From: DATHVI01 sp035461385
Lineage (GTDB): Bacteria > Actinomycetota > Thermoleophilia > Solirubrobacterales > 70-9
Assembly: GCA_035461385.1 (NCBI GenBank)
Contig: DATHVI010000051.1
Location: 1-64,000 of the forward strand
DNA length: 64,000 nt
Reading direction: 5' to 3'
Of the stretch, positions 7,796 to 15,813 are shown in pieces (the first letter of the stretch is position 1; every line of letters begins with the position of its first letter). A program made the translations under genes and the position numbers. The notes under the pieces are model-generated. The model was not told the DNA's origin. It saw nothing but the letters and a program-made list of their open reading frames with translations, and did not search any database.

Positions 7796-7813
7796 GTGTG
7801 ACAGTGGTCACAC
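7796..7813 (-). terminator. Perfect GTGTGAC/GTCACAC hairpin
   Basis: GTGTGAC and GTCACAC pair perfectly around a 4-base loop, 14 bases after the deacetylase stop. On the minus strand an AT-rich ATATTT follows, as in an intrinsic terminator. The same palindrome could be an operator for rlpA, about 125 bases further on. Confidence 0.5.
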
Positions 7814-7827
7814 TATTTACGCTTCTA

Positions 7828-8517
7828 CTACGACTTGCGCAGCACCTGATGCGTGGTGCGAAGCGCGCGCAGGTCGTCGCGGCCGGCGAGCTCGAGCAGC
7901 AGGCTCAGGTCCTCGGCGCGGCCGGCGTCGTAGCTCGATCCCGCCCCGGGATCGACATAGCCCGGGTGGACCATCCACTCGGTGACCCCGGAGGGGAGTC
8001 CGCCGCGGCCGGCGACCAGCGGCTCGAGCTCGGCTGGCAGCACCGGCTCCGCCTCCGAGAGCCGTCCGACCAGCCGATCCGGGGTCGAGGCGCCGAGCCC
8101 GCGGAGGACCCGGCGATGGGCGGCGGAGACCGAGCGGACCGGCAGCCCGCGCCGCGCCGCCTCCGCGCCGAGCGCCGCGGCGAGCTCCGCGTCGGCGTGG
8201 CAGTGGTGGTGCCCGTCGAGGTAGGCCGCCTCGCGGCCGATCGAGGCCGCGAGGCGCGCGAGCTGGTCTGCGAGCGCCGCAAGCGCGGCGCCGCGCTCGG
8301 CGGCGCCGGCGGGGGCCTCCCCTCCCCCTCCCTCGCCGCTTCGGCCGGTGAGCTCGAGGTGAAGCCCGATCTCGACCCCGGCGGCGAGCAGCGGGGCGGG
8401 GTCGTGCTGCCGGGTCGCCATCACGCTGACGGCGTCGAGCGCCCCCGCCCCCGCCGCCGCGGCGATCCCGGCGTCGTAGCGGGGCGAGCGCCCGTAGTCG
8501 TCGGCGACGACGATCAG
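7828..8517 (-). CDS. ChbG/YdjC-like polysaccharide deacetylase, no ordinary start codon
   Basis: The product is about 229 residues if read from CTG 8517. The N terminus LIVVADDYGRSPRYDAGI carries the metal/catalytic Asp pair of YdjC deacetylases. EIGLHLELTG and the metal-binding DGHHHCH follow, and the C terminus has VTEWMVHPGY. These enzymes remove acetyl groups from N-acetylated sugars. No ATG, GTG or TTG exists in frame before the conserved N terminus; the first is GTG 8424, which would delete the ADD motif. The frame overlaps the end of the 8558 gene, so CTG initiation or coupling is likely; a sequencing error is the alternative. Confidence 0.75.
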   Translation of the reverse strand: MIVVADDYGRSPRYDAGIAAAAGAGALDAVSVMATRQHDPAPLLAAGVEIGLHLELTGRSGEGGGGEAPAGAAERGAALAALADQLARLAASIGREAAYLDGHHHCHADAELAAALGAEAARRGLPVRSVSAAHRRVLRGLGASTPDRLVGRLSEAEPVLPAELEPLVAGRGGLPSGVTEWMVHPGYVDPGAGSSYDAGRAEDLSLLLELAGRDDLRALRTTHQVLRKS

Positions 8518-8557
8518 CGCCGGCGCCGGGCCGCTCGCCGGCGGGGCGTGTCCGCGC

Positions 8558-8971
8558 TCAGAGGCCGAGATCGCGCACGAACCGAGGCTGGTGGCCCTCG
8601 ATGTAGACGAACAGCGGGTAGTCGACCCCCTCGTCGTCGCTCGGGTCCACCTCCTCGACGCCGCCCTCCGGGGCAGGCTCGTCGGCGTCCTGCCATGTCC
8701 GCTCGACCGGGTTCCAGCGCTCGCGGCGGATCCGGGCGGTCAGCTCGTCGTCGGCGACGATCCGGCCGACAACGCTCTCGGCCTCGCGGGCGGCCTCGTC
8801 GCTTTGGGCGTAGACGTAGAGCCGCGGGCCGTCGCGGGTGACGATCACCCGCTCGCCGAGCCGGCTCGCGACCTCGTCGTCCAGGTCGACCGCGCGCAGC
8901 CGCTCGCTGAGCGGGAACCCGTGCTCGGGGTCGTCGAGGTCGACCTCGATGCGCCACTCGTCCTGGGCCAT
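8558..8971 (-). CDS. Hypothetical acidic protein
   Basis: This 137-residue protein has strongly acidic termini and reads as an N-terminal alpha/beta domain (IEVDLDDPEHGFPLSERL, RVIVTRDGPRLYVYAQSDEAA, about 1-85) followed by an Asp/Glu-rich linker and a short tail. There are no cysteines or membrane segments. I do not recognise the family. It starts at ATG 8971 with TAATCT exactly 6 bases upstream, so it is probably leaderless, and is followed closely by the YdjC-like gene. Confidence 0.75.
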   Translation of the reverse strand: MAQDEWRIEVDLDDPEHGFPLSERLRAVDLDDEVASRLGERVIVTRDGPRLYVYAQSDEAAREAESVVGRIVADDELTARIRRERWNPVERTWQDADEPAPEGGVEEVDPSDDEGVDYPLFVYIEGHQPRFVRDLGL

Positions 8972-8977
8972 ACGGCG

Positions 8978-8983
8978 AGATTA
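8978..8983 (-). promoter_or_regulatory. -10 element TAATCT of the 8971 gene
   Basis: TAATCT lies 6 bases before the ATG on the minus strand, giving a leaderless or near-leaderless start. Confidence 0.5.
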
Positions 8984-9003
8984 GTCGAGTCCCCGCGCAC
9001 AGG

Positions 9004-9009
9004 TAGGTT
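9004..9009 (+). promoter_or_regulatory. -10 element TAGGTT of the ion-channel gene
   Basis: TAGGTT lies 10 bases before the GTG at 9020. It is back to back with the minus-strand promoter at 8978, forming a 48-base divergent promoter region. Confidence 0.45.
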
Positions 9010-9019
9010 TAACCGCACT

Positions 9020-9736
9020 GTGGAGGCCGGGAGGCAGAGCGCGATCCCGACGCGTCTGTTCCAGGGCGGCAACCGGCTCGCCGCCTCGTCGCACGCCTAC
9101 GGGGTGCTCCTCGGCCTGATCGTCATCTCGCTCGCGTTCCAGCTCGCCGCTCCCGACGATGGCTGGGCCCGGCTGGTGACGGTGGCGCTTCAGAGCGGCA
9201 CGCTGCTGATCGCGCTGCGGATCTCCGGCGCGCGCCCGATCCTCGTCCGCGTCGCCGCCGTCCTCGTCGTCGTCGCGCTGATCGGGACCACCGGCGTCCT
9301 CGTCGGCACCCGCGACCTCGGCGAGGAGGCCGGGCGCGGCGTCGGGCTGATGCTCGCCGCACACGCCCCGAGCGCGATCGCGATCGGGGTCATCAGGGAG
9401 ATCCGCGCCGCCGGCCGGGTGACCCTGCGGGCGATGTTCGGCGTGCTCTGCATCTACCTGCTGATCGGGATGCTGTTCGCGTTCGCCTACGGGGTGATCG
9501 CGGCGCTCGGCGACACCCCGTTCTTCGCCCAGGCCGCCGCCGAGACCCAATCGAACTTCCTCTACTTCAGCTTCACCACCCAGACCACGACCGGCTACGG
9601 CGACCTCACGGCCGCAACCGGCCTCGGACGCGCGCTCGCGATCACCGAGGCGCTCGCGGGGCAGATCTACCTCGTCACCGTCGTCGCGCTGATGGTCTCG
9701 AACTTCGGCCGGTCGCGGGTGGCCGGCCGCGGCTGA
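9020..9736 (+). CDS. Potassium channel family protein
   Basis: This 238-residue membrane protein has about four hydrophobic segments in its first 130 residues, then a helix (about 139-165), a pore loop with the K+ selectivity filter TTGYGD at 190-195, and a final helix to about 228. This is the Ion_trans_2 type arrangement. There is no RCK or other cytoplasmic regulatory domain, and the protein ends six residues after the last helix. GTG 9020 follows a TAGGTT motif. Confidence 0.85.
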   Translation: MEAGRQSAIPTRLFQGGNRLAASSHAYGVLLGLIVISLAFQLAAPDDGWARLVTVALQSGTLLIALRISGARPILVRVAAVLVVVALIGTTGVLVGTRDLGEEAGRGVGLMLAAHAPSAIAIGVIREIRAAGRVTLRAMFGVLCIYLLIGMLFAFAYGVIAALGDTPFFAQAAAETQSNFLYFSFTTQTTTGYGDLTAATGLGRALAITEALAGQIYLVTVVALMVSNFGRSRVAGRG

Positions 9737-9742
9737 GGGCCG

Positions 9743-10939
9743 GTGGTGATCGAGGCGAGCCGCGCGGAGGCCAGCCGGCGCCGGCGGGCGGAATCCCGGA
9801 GGCGGGAGGTGATCCGCCGCCGGCGGGTGGCGGTCGGCGCGATCGCGGCGCTCGCGCTGATCGCCGGCGTCGCGGTCGGCGCCGGCTCGGACGGGGACGA
9901 CGCCCCGAGCGAGGGGGAGCCGGCCGCCGGTCCGGCGTGCCCGCCCGAGGTCGCCGGTGCTCCGCGCCTGCTCGCCGGCCAAAAGCTGATCGTCCGGATG
10001 GAGGACGAGGCGACTCCCGAGCTCGTCGAGGCGGCCCGCGACGGCGAGATCGCGGGCGTGATCGTCTTCCCGGTCGCGATCTCCGAGCCCCAGGACCTGG
10101 TTCCGGAGATCCGCCGGCTGCAGCGCGCCGCTAGCCGGGGCGGGCATCCGCCGCTGCTGGTGATGATCGACCAGGAGGGAGGCGCAGCGAGCCGGTTCCC
10201 GCTCCACCCGCCGCAGCGGTACCCCGCTCTGCTCGCCGAGTCCGGCTCCCGCCGCGACTCGCGGCTCGAGGGCCAGGCGACCGGGAACTTCCTCGCCGAG
10301 ATCGGGGTCGGGATCGATCTCGCGCCGGTGCTCGACGTCCCCGCCTCGCCGGACTCGGCGATGGCGCTGCGGGCGTTCGGGGATACGCCGCGGCGGGTCG
10401 AGCGGCTCGGGGTGGCGTTCGCCGAAGGGCTCGGCGACGAGGGCACCGTCGCGGTCCCGAAGCACTTCCCGGGGCTCGGCCGGGCCGAGGTCAGCACCGA
10501 TGGAGCACCGGTGACGATCGATGCCTCGCGGCGCCAGCTCCGTGGCGACCTGGTCCCGTTCCGGGCGGCGATCGAGGCCGGCGTCGAGATGATCATGATC
10601 AGCCTCGCCGCCTACCCCGCCTACGGCAGCGACGCGCCCGCCGTCTTCTCCCCCGAGGTGGTCGGAGACCTGCTGCGCACCGAGCTCGGATTCGAGGGGG
10701 TGACGATCACCGACGACCTCGAGGCCCCGGGGGCCACCGGGACCGGCGTCGACGAGGGCGAGGCGGCGGTTGCGGCAGCAGCCGCCGGGGTCGACCTGCT
10801 CCTGTTCGCGCTCGGCGGCGGCGACGACGCCCGCCTGGCGCTGGCGCGCGCGATCCGCCGCGGTCGCCTCGACCAGAGCGCCCTCGAGCAGTCCTGCGCG
10901 CGCCTCGTCGAGCTCCGCGGTCGTGCGGCGGAGGGCTGA
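9743..10939 (+). CDS. Glycoside hydrolase family 3 (NagZ-like), membrane-anchored
   Basis: This 398-residue protein has an Arg-rich cytoplasmic start and one membrane segment (about 30-47), then a GH3 barrel. Visible motifs are VMIDQEGG (141-147), IDLAPVLDV (191-199), KHFPG (240-244) and TDDLEA, with the predicted nucleophile Asp324. NagZ enzymes release N-acetylglucosamine from wall fragments. In NagZ the loop after KHFPG normally ends in an Asp-Ser-His triad providing the general acid His; here it reads GRAEVSTDGAP with no His. Activity or mechanism may therefore differ. It begins at GTG 6 bases after the channel gene. Confidence 0.82.
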   Translation: MVIEASRAEASRRRRAESRRREVIRRRRVAVGAIAALALIAGVAVGAGSDGDDAPSEGEPAAGPACPPEVAGAPRLLAGQKLIVRMEDEATPELVEAARDGEIAGVIVFPVAISEPQDLVPEIRRLQRAASRGGHPPLLVMIDQEGGAASRFPLHPPQRYPALLAESGSRRDSRLEGQATGNFLAEIGVGIDLAPVLDVPASPDSAMALRAFGDTPRRVERLGVAFAEGLGDEGTVAVPKHFPGLGRAEVSTDGAPVTIDASRRQLRGDLVPFRAAIEAGVEMIMISLAAYPAYGSDAPAVFSPEVVGDLLRTELGFEGVTITDDLEAPGATGTGVDEGEAAVAAAAAGVDLLLFALGGGDDARLALARAIRRGRLDQSALEQSCARLVELRGRAAEG

Positions 10940-10989
10940 CACCGTGCGGCGGCGCGCCTCCGGGAGGGCTGCTCGGTAATCATGCGGCC

Positions 10990-12633
10990 GTGGCTGGACC
11001 ACCCGAGAGCCTCCGCGTCGCGCTGGCGCAGATCAACCCGACCGTCGGCGACCTCGGCGGCAACGCGCGACTGATCCTCGCGGCGATCGGCGACGCGCGC
11101 GAAGCCGGCGCCGACCTCGTCGTCCTGCCCGAGCTCTGCCTCCCCGGCTATCCCGCCGAGGACCTCTACCTGAAGCGCCACTTCACCGAGGCGAACCAGC
11201 GGGCGCTCGAGGAGCTCGCCGGCGAGGTGACTGGAATCGTCGCCCTGGTCGGGTTCGCCGAGCCCGCCCCCTCGTCGCCGCGCGCCGACGACGCGCCCCG
11301 CTCGCGCCCAGCGCGGAACGCGCTCGCGGTGATCGAGGACGGCGCCGTTGCCGCCGTCTACCGCAAGCACCGGCTGCCGAACTACGGCGTCTTCGACGAG
11401 GCGCGCTACTTCGAGCCCGGCACCGAGCCCGCCGTCTGGATGGTCGCCGGCGTGCCGGTCGGGCTGACGATCTGCGAGGACGTATGGGAGGAGGGGGCGC
11501 CGGCGTCGCTCGCCGTCGACGCCGGCGCGACCGTGATCGTCAACGCCTCCGCCTCCCCCTACCTGCGGGGCAAGGGCTCGGCGCGAGAGCTGATGCTCGC
11601 CGACCGTGCCCGCCGCTACGGGGTGCCGTTCGCGTTCTGCAACATGGTCGGTGGACAGGACGAGCTCGTCTTCGACGGTCACAGCTTCGTCGCCGGCCCC
11701 GGCGGCGAGATCCTCGCCCGCGGGTGTCAGTTCGAGCCCGACATGGTGATCTGGGAGACCGCGGAGAATCGGCCCCCGTCCCGGCTCGCCGAGCCGCTCG
11801 ACGACCTCGAGGAGGTCTACGCCGCGCTGCGCCTCGGCCTCGCCGACTACGTGCGCAAGAACGGCTTCGAGCACGTCGTGATCGCGCTCTCCGGCGGGAT
11901 CGATTCCGCCCTGGTCGTCCTCGTCGCCGTCGACGCGCTCGGTCCCGAGCGGGTGAGCTGCGTGATCATGCCCTCCCCCCACTCGAGCGCCGAGACGCAG
12001 GCGGACGCGCGGGCGATCGCCGCCAACCTCGACGTCGAGGCGATCGAGATCCCGATCGAGCCGGCGATGCACGCCTACGCCGAGATGCTCCCGGAGCTCG
12101 CCGGCGTCGCCGCCGAGAACATCCAGGCGCGGATCCGGGGCAACATCGTGATGGCGTTGTCGAACGCGCGCGGCTGGCTGGTGCTCACGACCGGCAACAA
12201 GAGCGAGATGTCGGTTGGCTACGCGACGCTCTACGGTGACATGGCGGGCGGCTTCGCGGTGATCAAGGACGTCCCGAAGACCCTCGTCTACCGGCTGGTC
12301 GAGCGCCGCAACGAGCTCGCCGGCCGCGAGCTCGTCCCCGGATCGGTGCTCGAGCGGCCACCGTCGGCTGAGCTGCGCCCCGGGCAGACCGACCAGGACT
12401 CCCTCCCACCCTACGACCTCCTCGACCGCGTCCTCGAGGCCTACGTCGAGGCGGACCGCTCGCGCGCGGAGATCGTCGCCTCGGGGATCCCGGCGGAGAT
12501 CGTCGACGAGGTGATCCGGATGGTCGACCGGGCCGAGTACAAGCGCCGTCAGGCCCCGCCCGGGATCCGGATCACGCCGCGAGCGTTCGGCCGCGACCGG
12601 CGGCTTCCGATCACGAACCGGTTCGGCGGCTGA
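10990..12633 (+). CDS. nadE: Glutamine-dependent NAD+ synthetase
   Basis: This 547-residue two-domain enzyme makes NAD from deamido-NAD, ATP and glutamine. The N-terminal nitrilase-like glutaminase (about 8-265) shows the catalytic Glu48 (LPELCLPGY), Lys126 (YRKHRLPNYGVFDE) and Cys162 (LTICEDVW). The C-terminal synthetase has the PP-loop SGGIDS at 301-306 and TTGNKSEMSVGYATLYGDM. This is a full-length member of the shorter (about 550-residue) bacterial type. GTG 10990 follows TAATCA by 7 bases. Confidence 0.96.
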   Translation: MAGPPESLRVALAQINPTVGDLGGNARLILAAIGDAREAGADLVVLPELCLPGYPAEDLYLKRHFTEANQRALEELAGEVTGIVALVGFAEPAPSSPRADDAPRSRPARNALAVIEDGAVAAVYRKHRLPNYGVFDEARYFEPGTEPAVWMVAGVPVGLTICEDVWEEGAPASLAVDAGATVIVNASASPYLRGKGSARELMLADRARRYGVPFAFCNMVGGQDELVFDGHSFVAGPGGEILARGCQFEPDMVIWETAENRPPSRLAEPLDDLEEVYAALRLGLADYVRKNGFEHVVIALSGGIDSALVVLVAVDALGPERVSCVIMPSPHSSAETQADARAIAANLDVEAIEIPIEPAMHAYAEMLPELAGVAAENIQARIRGNIVMALSNARGWLVLTTGNKSEMSVGYATLYGDMAGGFAVIKDVPKTLVYRLVERRNELAGRELVPGSVLERPPSAELRPGQTDQDSLPPYDLLDRVLEAYVEADRSRAEIVASGIPAEIVDEVIRMVDRAEYKRRQAPPGIRITPRAFGRDRRLPITNRFGG

Positions 12634-12639
12634 CCGCGC

Positions 12640-13041
12640 TCAGCGCCGCGGCCTGACCGCGATCGTGATCCGTACCAGCGCGCACACCCGCCCGTCGTCG
12701 TCGCTGAGCTCGCAGTCCCAGACCCAGGTCGTTCGGCCGCGGTGGCGGACGGTTGCGGTGGCGTTGACGTGCCCGTCGGCGATCGGGCGCAGCAGCGTCG
12801 CCTGGTTCGCCTGGCCGACTGCGATCTCGTCGTCTGCGACCGCCTCCGCGGTCGCCCGCGAGCAGATGCTCTCCGCGATCACCGCGTAGGTCGCGCCGTG
12901 GACGATCCCGTACGGCTGGCGGATGCGGTCGCTGACCGCGACCCGGGCACGGGCGCGGTCGGGCCCGCTCTCGATCGGCTCGAGGCCGATCAGCGCGCCG
13001 AGGCCGTCTTCGCCCCGCCGGTTCGGGTCCGCCGAAGCCAC
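12640..13041 (-). CDS. PaaI-type hotdog thioesterase
   Basis: This 133-residue hotdog-fold protein has the typical PYGIVHGATYAVIAESICSRA helix with the catalytic-type region, followed by VGQANQATLLRPIADGHV. Members hydrolyse acyl-CoA or aryl-CoA thioesters. The start GTG 13041 was chosen because TAGATT lies exactly 7 bases upstream; longer readings add non-conserved Arg-rich sequence. It converges on nadE with a 6-base gap. Confidence 0.82.
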   Translation of the reverse strand: MASADPNRRGEDGLGALIGLEPIESGPDRARARVAVSDRIRQPYGIVHGATYAVIAESICSRATAEAVADDEIAVGQANQATLLRPIADGHVNATATVRHRGRTTWVWDCELSDDDGRVCALVRITIAVRPRR

Positions 13042-13048
13042 GGCGCCG

Positions 13049-13054
13049 AATCTA
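13049..13054 (-). promoter_or_regulatory. -10 element TAGATT of the thioesterase gene
   Basis: TAGATT ends 7 bases before the GTG on the minus strand. It lies about 45 bases from the opposite-strand TAGTCT at 13098. Confidence 0.5.
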
Positions 13055-13097
13055 GTGCAGGCGCGCCGCGGCCGGCGTGCCGGCGCCCGGCGGGATC

Positions 13098-13103
13098 TAG
13101 TCT
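13098..13103 (+). promoter_or_regulatory. -10 element TAGTCT of the 13111 gene
   Basis: TAGTCT ends 7 bases before the ATG at 13111, with no room for a separate ribosome-binding site. Confidence 0.5.
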
Positions 13104-13110
13104 TCTCACC

Positions 13111-14154
13111 ATGCCGCTCTCGGCCGATCAGCAGGCTACGCTCGAGCTCGTCCTCGGGCGCGGCCAGAGCTACGCCGACCTCGGCGAGCTGCTCGGGGCG
13201 AACGAGGCCGAGGTCCGCGAGCGCGCCCGCTCGGCGCTCGCGGAGCTCGCCGGTGCCGATCCCGACCGCAACGTCGCGCTCACCGACTACCTGCTCGGGC
13301 AGGCCGACCCGATCGCGCGCGCCGACGCCGTTCGCCACCTGCGCGAGGACCCCGACGACCGCCGCCTCGCGAGCGAGCTGGTCGGCGAGCTGCGGGAGCT
13401 GGTCCCGGAAGCGTCGCTCCCCAGGCTCCCAGCGGAGTCCCGGGGGGGCCGCTTCCTCCGCCGCGACCCGGGTCGCGCCGGGGCGCCGGCGACCGATGGC
13501 GCCGCCGCGGCTCCGGCGGCGACCGCCGGGACGAGCCGCCTCACTCGCCGCCAGTCGCGCCTGGTCGTCGGCCTCGTCGCGGGAGCGGTGCTGCTCGTCG
13601 CCGGCGTCCTCGCGCTCACCGGAGTCTTCTCGGGCGACGAGGAGCCGGCGCCCGCGCCGGCGGCCGAGGAGCAGCCGCCCGCGCCGGCGCTCGACGAGAT
13701 CGTCCTCGACGCCCCCGGGGAAGCGGTGCTGCGGGGACCGGTCGACCTCGACCGCCAGCCCGAGGGCGCCGACCCGAACGAGGTCCGAGTCGAGCTCTCG
13801 GCGGTCGGCGACGGCGCCGCAGGCGGCGAGGCCACCTTCGGGCTCACCGGGCAGGACACGCTGTTCGTCGACCTCGAGCTCGGCGGCCTCGAACGCGCCG
13901 GCGACGGCGAGACCTACGTGCTCTGGCTGATGCTCGATCGTCAGCGCGGCTGGCCGCTCGCGCCGATCGAACCCGACCGCGACGGGTCGTTCTCGGAGCG
14001 ACTCGACGTGCCTGCCACCCTGCTGCCGGTCGTCGCCCAGATGCAGTTCGTCACCGTCGAGCTGACTGCCGACGACGACCTCGCGGAGCTGATCGAGGGC
14101 GCGGTCGGCGATCTCGCCCCGCCCGACGTCGAGCCGGGCGCCGGCGGCGGATAG
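13111..14154 (+). CDS. Membrane protein with sigma-4-like HTH and RskA-like outer domain
   Basis: This 347-residue protein has an N-terminal helical unit (about 1-50: LELVLGRGQSYADLGELLGANEAEVRERARSAL region) resembling a sigma region 4 or HTH. A charged linker, a single membrane helix (about 151-171), a Pro/Ala/Glu-rich spacer and an outer beta-domain (about 195-347) follow. The outer domain, with FVDLELGGLERAGDGETYVLWLM, resembles the anti-sigma-K factor RskA extracellular domain. This suggests a transmembrane regulator sensing envelope state. No partner ECF sigma gene is adjacent, so the role is inferred. Confidence 0.65.
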   Translation: MPLSADQQATLELVLGRGQSYADLGELLGANEAEVRERARSALAELAGADPDRNVALTDYLLGQADPIARADAVRHLREDPDDRRLASELVGELRELVPEASLPRLPAESRGGRFLRRDPGRAGAPATDGAAAAPAATAGTSRLTRRQSRLVVGLVAGAVLLVAGVLALTGVFSGDEEPAPAPAAEEQPPAPALDEIVLDAPGEAVLRGPVDLDRQPEGADPNEVRVELSAVGDGAAGGEATFGLTGQDTLFVDLELGGLERAGDGETYVLWLMLDRQRGWPLAPIEPDRDGSFSERLDVPATLLPVVAQMQFVTVELTADDDLAELIEGAVGDLAPPDVEPGAGGG

Positions 14155-14172
14155 GCGCGCGCTCCGAGGCGA

Positions 14173-15813
14173 TCAGCCCGGGAGCAGCTTGCCGGGATTC
14201 ATGATCCCGGCGGGATCGAGTCGCTGCTTGAGCGCTCGCAGCGCCTCGAGGCCGACTTCGCCGACCTCCGATCGCATGTACGGCGCGTGGTCGCGGCCGA
14301 CCGCGTGGTGGTGCGTGATCGTCCCGCCGGCGCCGACGATCGCCTCGCAAGCGGCCCGCTTGACCTCCCGCCACTGATCGATCTCCGCCCCGGGCCGCCG
14401 GCGGGCGATGAAGGTGAAGTACAGCGACGCCCCGTCGCGGTAGGCGTGCGAGAGATGGCAGAGGACGAGTCCCGGCGCGCCGCCGTCGCGAAGCGCTCCT
14501 TCGATCGCTCTGCCGACCGCGGCGTACAGTTCCTCGAGTCGGGTCCAGCTGTGGGCGGTCTCGAGCGTCTCGACCAGGTATCCGAGGTCGAGTAGCTCGT
14601 CGCGCAGGTACGGGCCCTCGAAGCGCCCCCGCTCCCACGCCCTCCCGGGAGCGGAGCCGAGCGCGGCCGCCCCGGCCGCGCGGAGGGCCCGTGTCGCGAG
14701 CGAGCGCCGCCGCTCGACCGCCTCGCGCTCGCCCTCCCAGCCGCAGATCACGATCGATCCACCGGCGCGGCGGCGAAGCCGCAGGTATGCGCCCAGCAGC
14801 GCCCGCCTCGCGCCCTCGCCGCCGGAGAGCGCGAGCGAGACCCGGGTTTCGGCCGGGTCCGAGACCCTGATCACGTCGGGGAGGAGCCCTGCCTGGGCGA
14901 GCCGGCGGACCGCCTCGCAGCCGGCCTCGAAATCGCCCGCCATCCAGCCCTCGTACCGCCGTGCCGACGGCGCGGGCCGGACCCGGACGGTGACGTCGGT
15001 GATCACCCCCAGCGCCCCCTCCGACCCAACGATCAGCTCGCGAAGCGCGGGGCCGGCGGCGGAGTGCGGGGTCGTGAGCGTGCGCCACTCGCCGGCCGGC
15101 GTCACGATCCCGATCGAGGTGACGAGCTCGTCGAAGCGCCCGTACCCGCTCGACGCCTGACCGGCGGAGCGGGTCGCGGCGAAGCCGCCGATCGTCGCCT
15201 GCTCGAACGACTGCGGGAAGTGCCCGAGGGTGAGCCCCTGCGCTTGCAGCGCCGACTCGGCCTCCGGCCCCCGCAGGCCGGCGCCGAGCGTCGCCGTCAG
15301 CGAGCGGCGATCGACCTCGACCGTCCGCATCCGGCGCAGGTCGAGCGCGATCGCCGCCCGGTGCGGGCCGGCGAGCGGATCGACCCCGCCGACGACGCTC
15401 GTGCCGCCGCCGAACGGGACGACCGCGATCCCGTGCCGCGCGCAGACGCCGAGGACCCGCCCGATCTGCTCGCCGCCGCCCGGGAGCACGACCGCGTCCG
15501 GCACCGCCTCGAGCCGCCCCGAACGCAGGCGGATCAGGTCCGGGTAGCTGCGCCCGGTCGCCCGCCGGAGCCGGTGCTCGTGCGAGGTCAGCACGCTCGC
15601 TCGGTTGACGGCGTCGGTGAGCCCGGCGGGGAGCTCGCGCGCCGCGGGCATCGCGACCTGATCGATCTCTACCCGGCCCGCGGGCTCCGCCGCGCCGACC
15701 TCCTCGCGCAGCATCGCGACGGCGCCCTCCGGCAGCGGCCGTCGCTTCGCCGGATCCCCCCATCCCCACCACTTCCCCGGCGGAGCCGCGGCCGGCGGCC
15801 CGCGGTCAGCCAC
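14173..15813 (-). CDS. FAD-binding oxidoreductase, alkylglycerone-phosphate synthase-like
   Basis: This 546-residue flavoprotein has a VAO-type FAD domain: PGGGEQIGRVLGVCARHGIAVVPFGGGTSVVGG region (about 106-140), and GGFAATRSAGQASSGYGRFD, which is characteristic of alkyl-DHAP synthase (AGPS). Near the C terminus the active-site histidine triplet HHH is at 501-503, followed by AVGRDHAPY as in AGPS. AGPS exchanges an acyl for an alkyl group to start ether-lipid synthesis. Bacterial relatives can have other substrates. Its start overlaps the SRPBCC gene end by 8 bases, so they are co-expressed. Confidence 0.82.
   Translation of the reverse strand: MADRGPPAAAPPGKWWGWGDPAKRRPLPEGAVAMLREEVGAAEPAGRVEIDQVAMPAARELPAGLTDAVNRASVLTSHEHRLRRATGRSYPDLIRLRSGRLEAVPDAVVLPGGGEQIGRVLGVCARHGIAVVPFGGGTSVVGGVDPLAGPHRAAIALDLRRMRTVEVDRRSLTATLGAGLRGPEAESALQAQGLTLGHFPQSFEQATIGGFAATRSAGQASSGYGRFDELVTSIGIVTPAGEWRTLTTPHSAAGPALRELIVGSEGALGVITDVTVRVRPAPSARRYEGWMAGDFEAGCEAVRRLAQAGLLPDVIRVSDPAETRVSLALSGGEGARRALLGAYLRLRRRAGGSIVICGWEGEREAVERRRSLATRALRAAGAAALGSAPGRAWERGRFEGPYLRDELLDLGYLVETLETAHSWTRLEELYAAVGRAIEGALRDGGAPGLVLCHLSHAYRDGASLYFTFIARRRPGAEIDQWREVKRAACEAIVGAGGTITHHHAVGRDHAPYMRSEVGEVGLEALRALKQRLDPAGIMNPGKLLPG

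Noticed and set aside
8981..11002. Very long minus-strand open frame opposite the channel and GH3 genes
   Set aside because: It is Arg/Gly/Asp-rich with no family motifs and lies antisense to two well-supported genes; high GC keeps such frames open.
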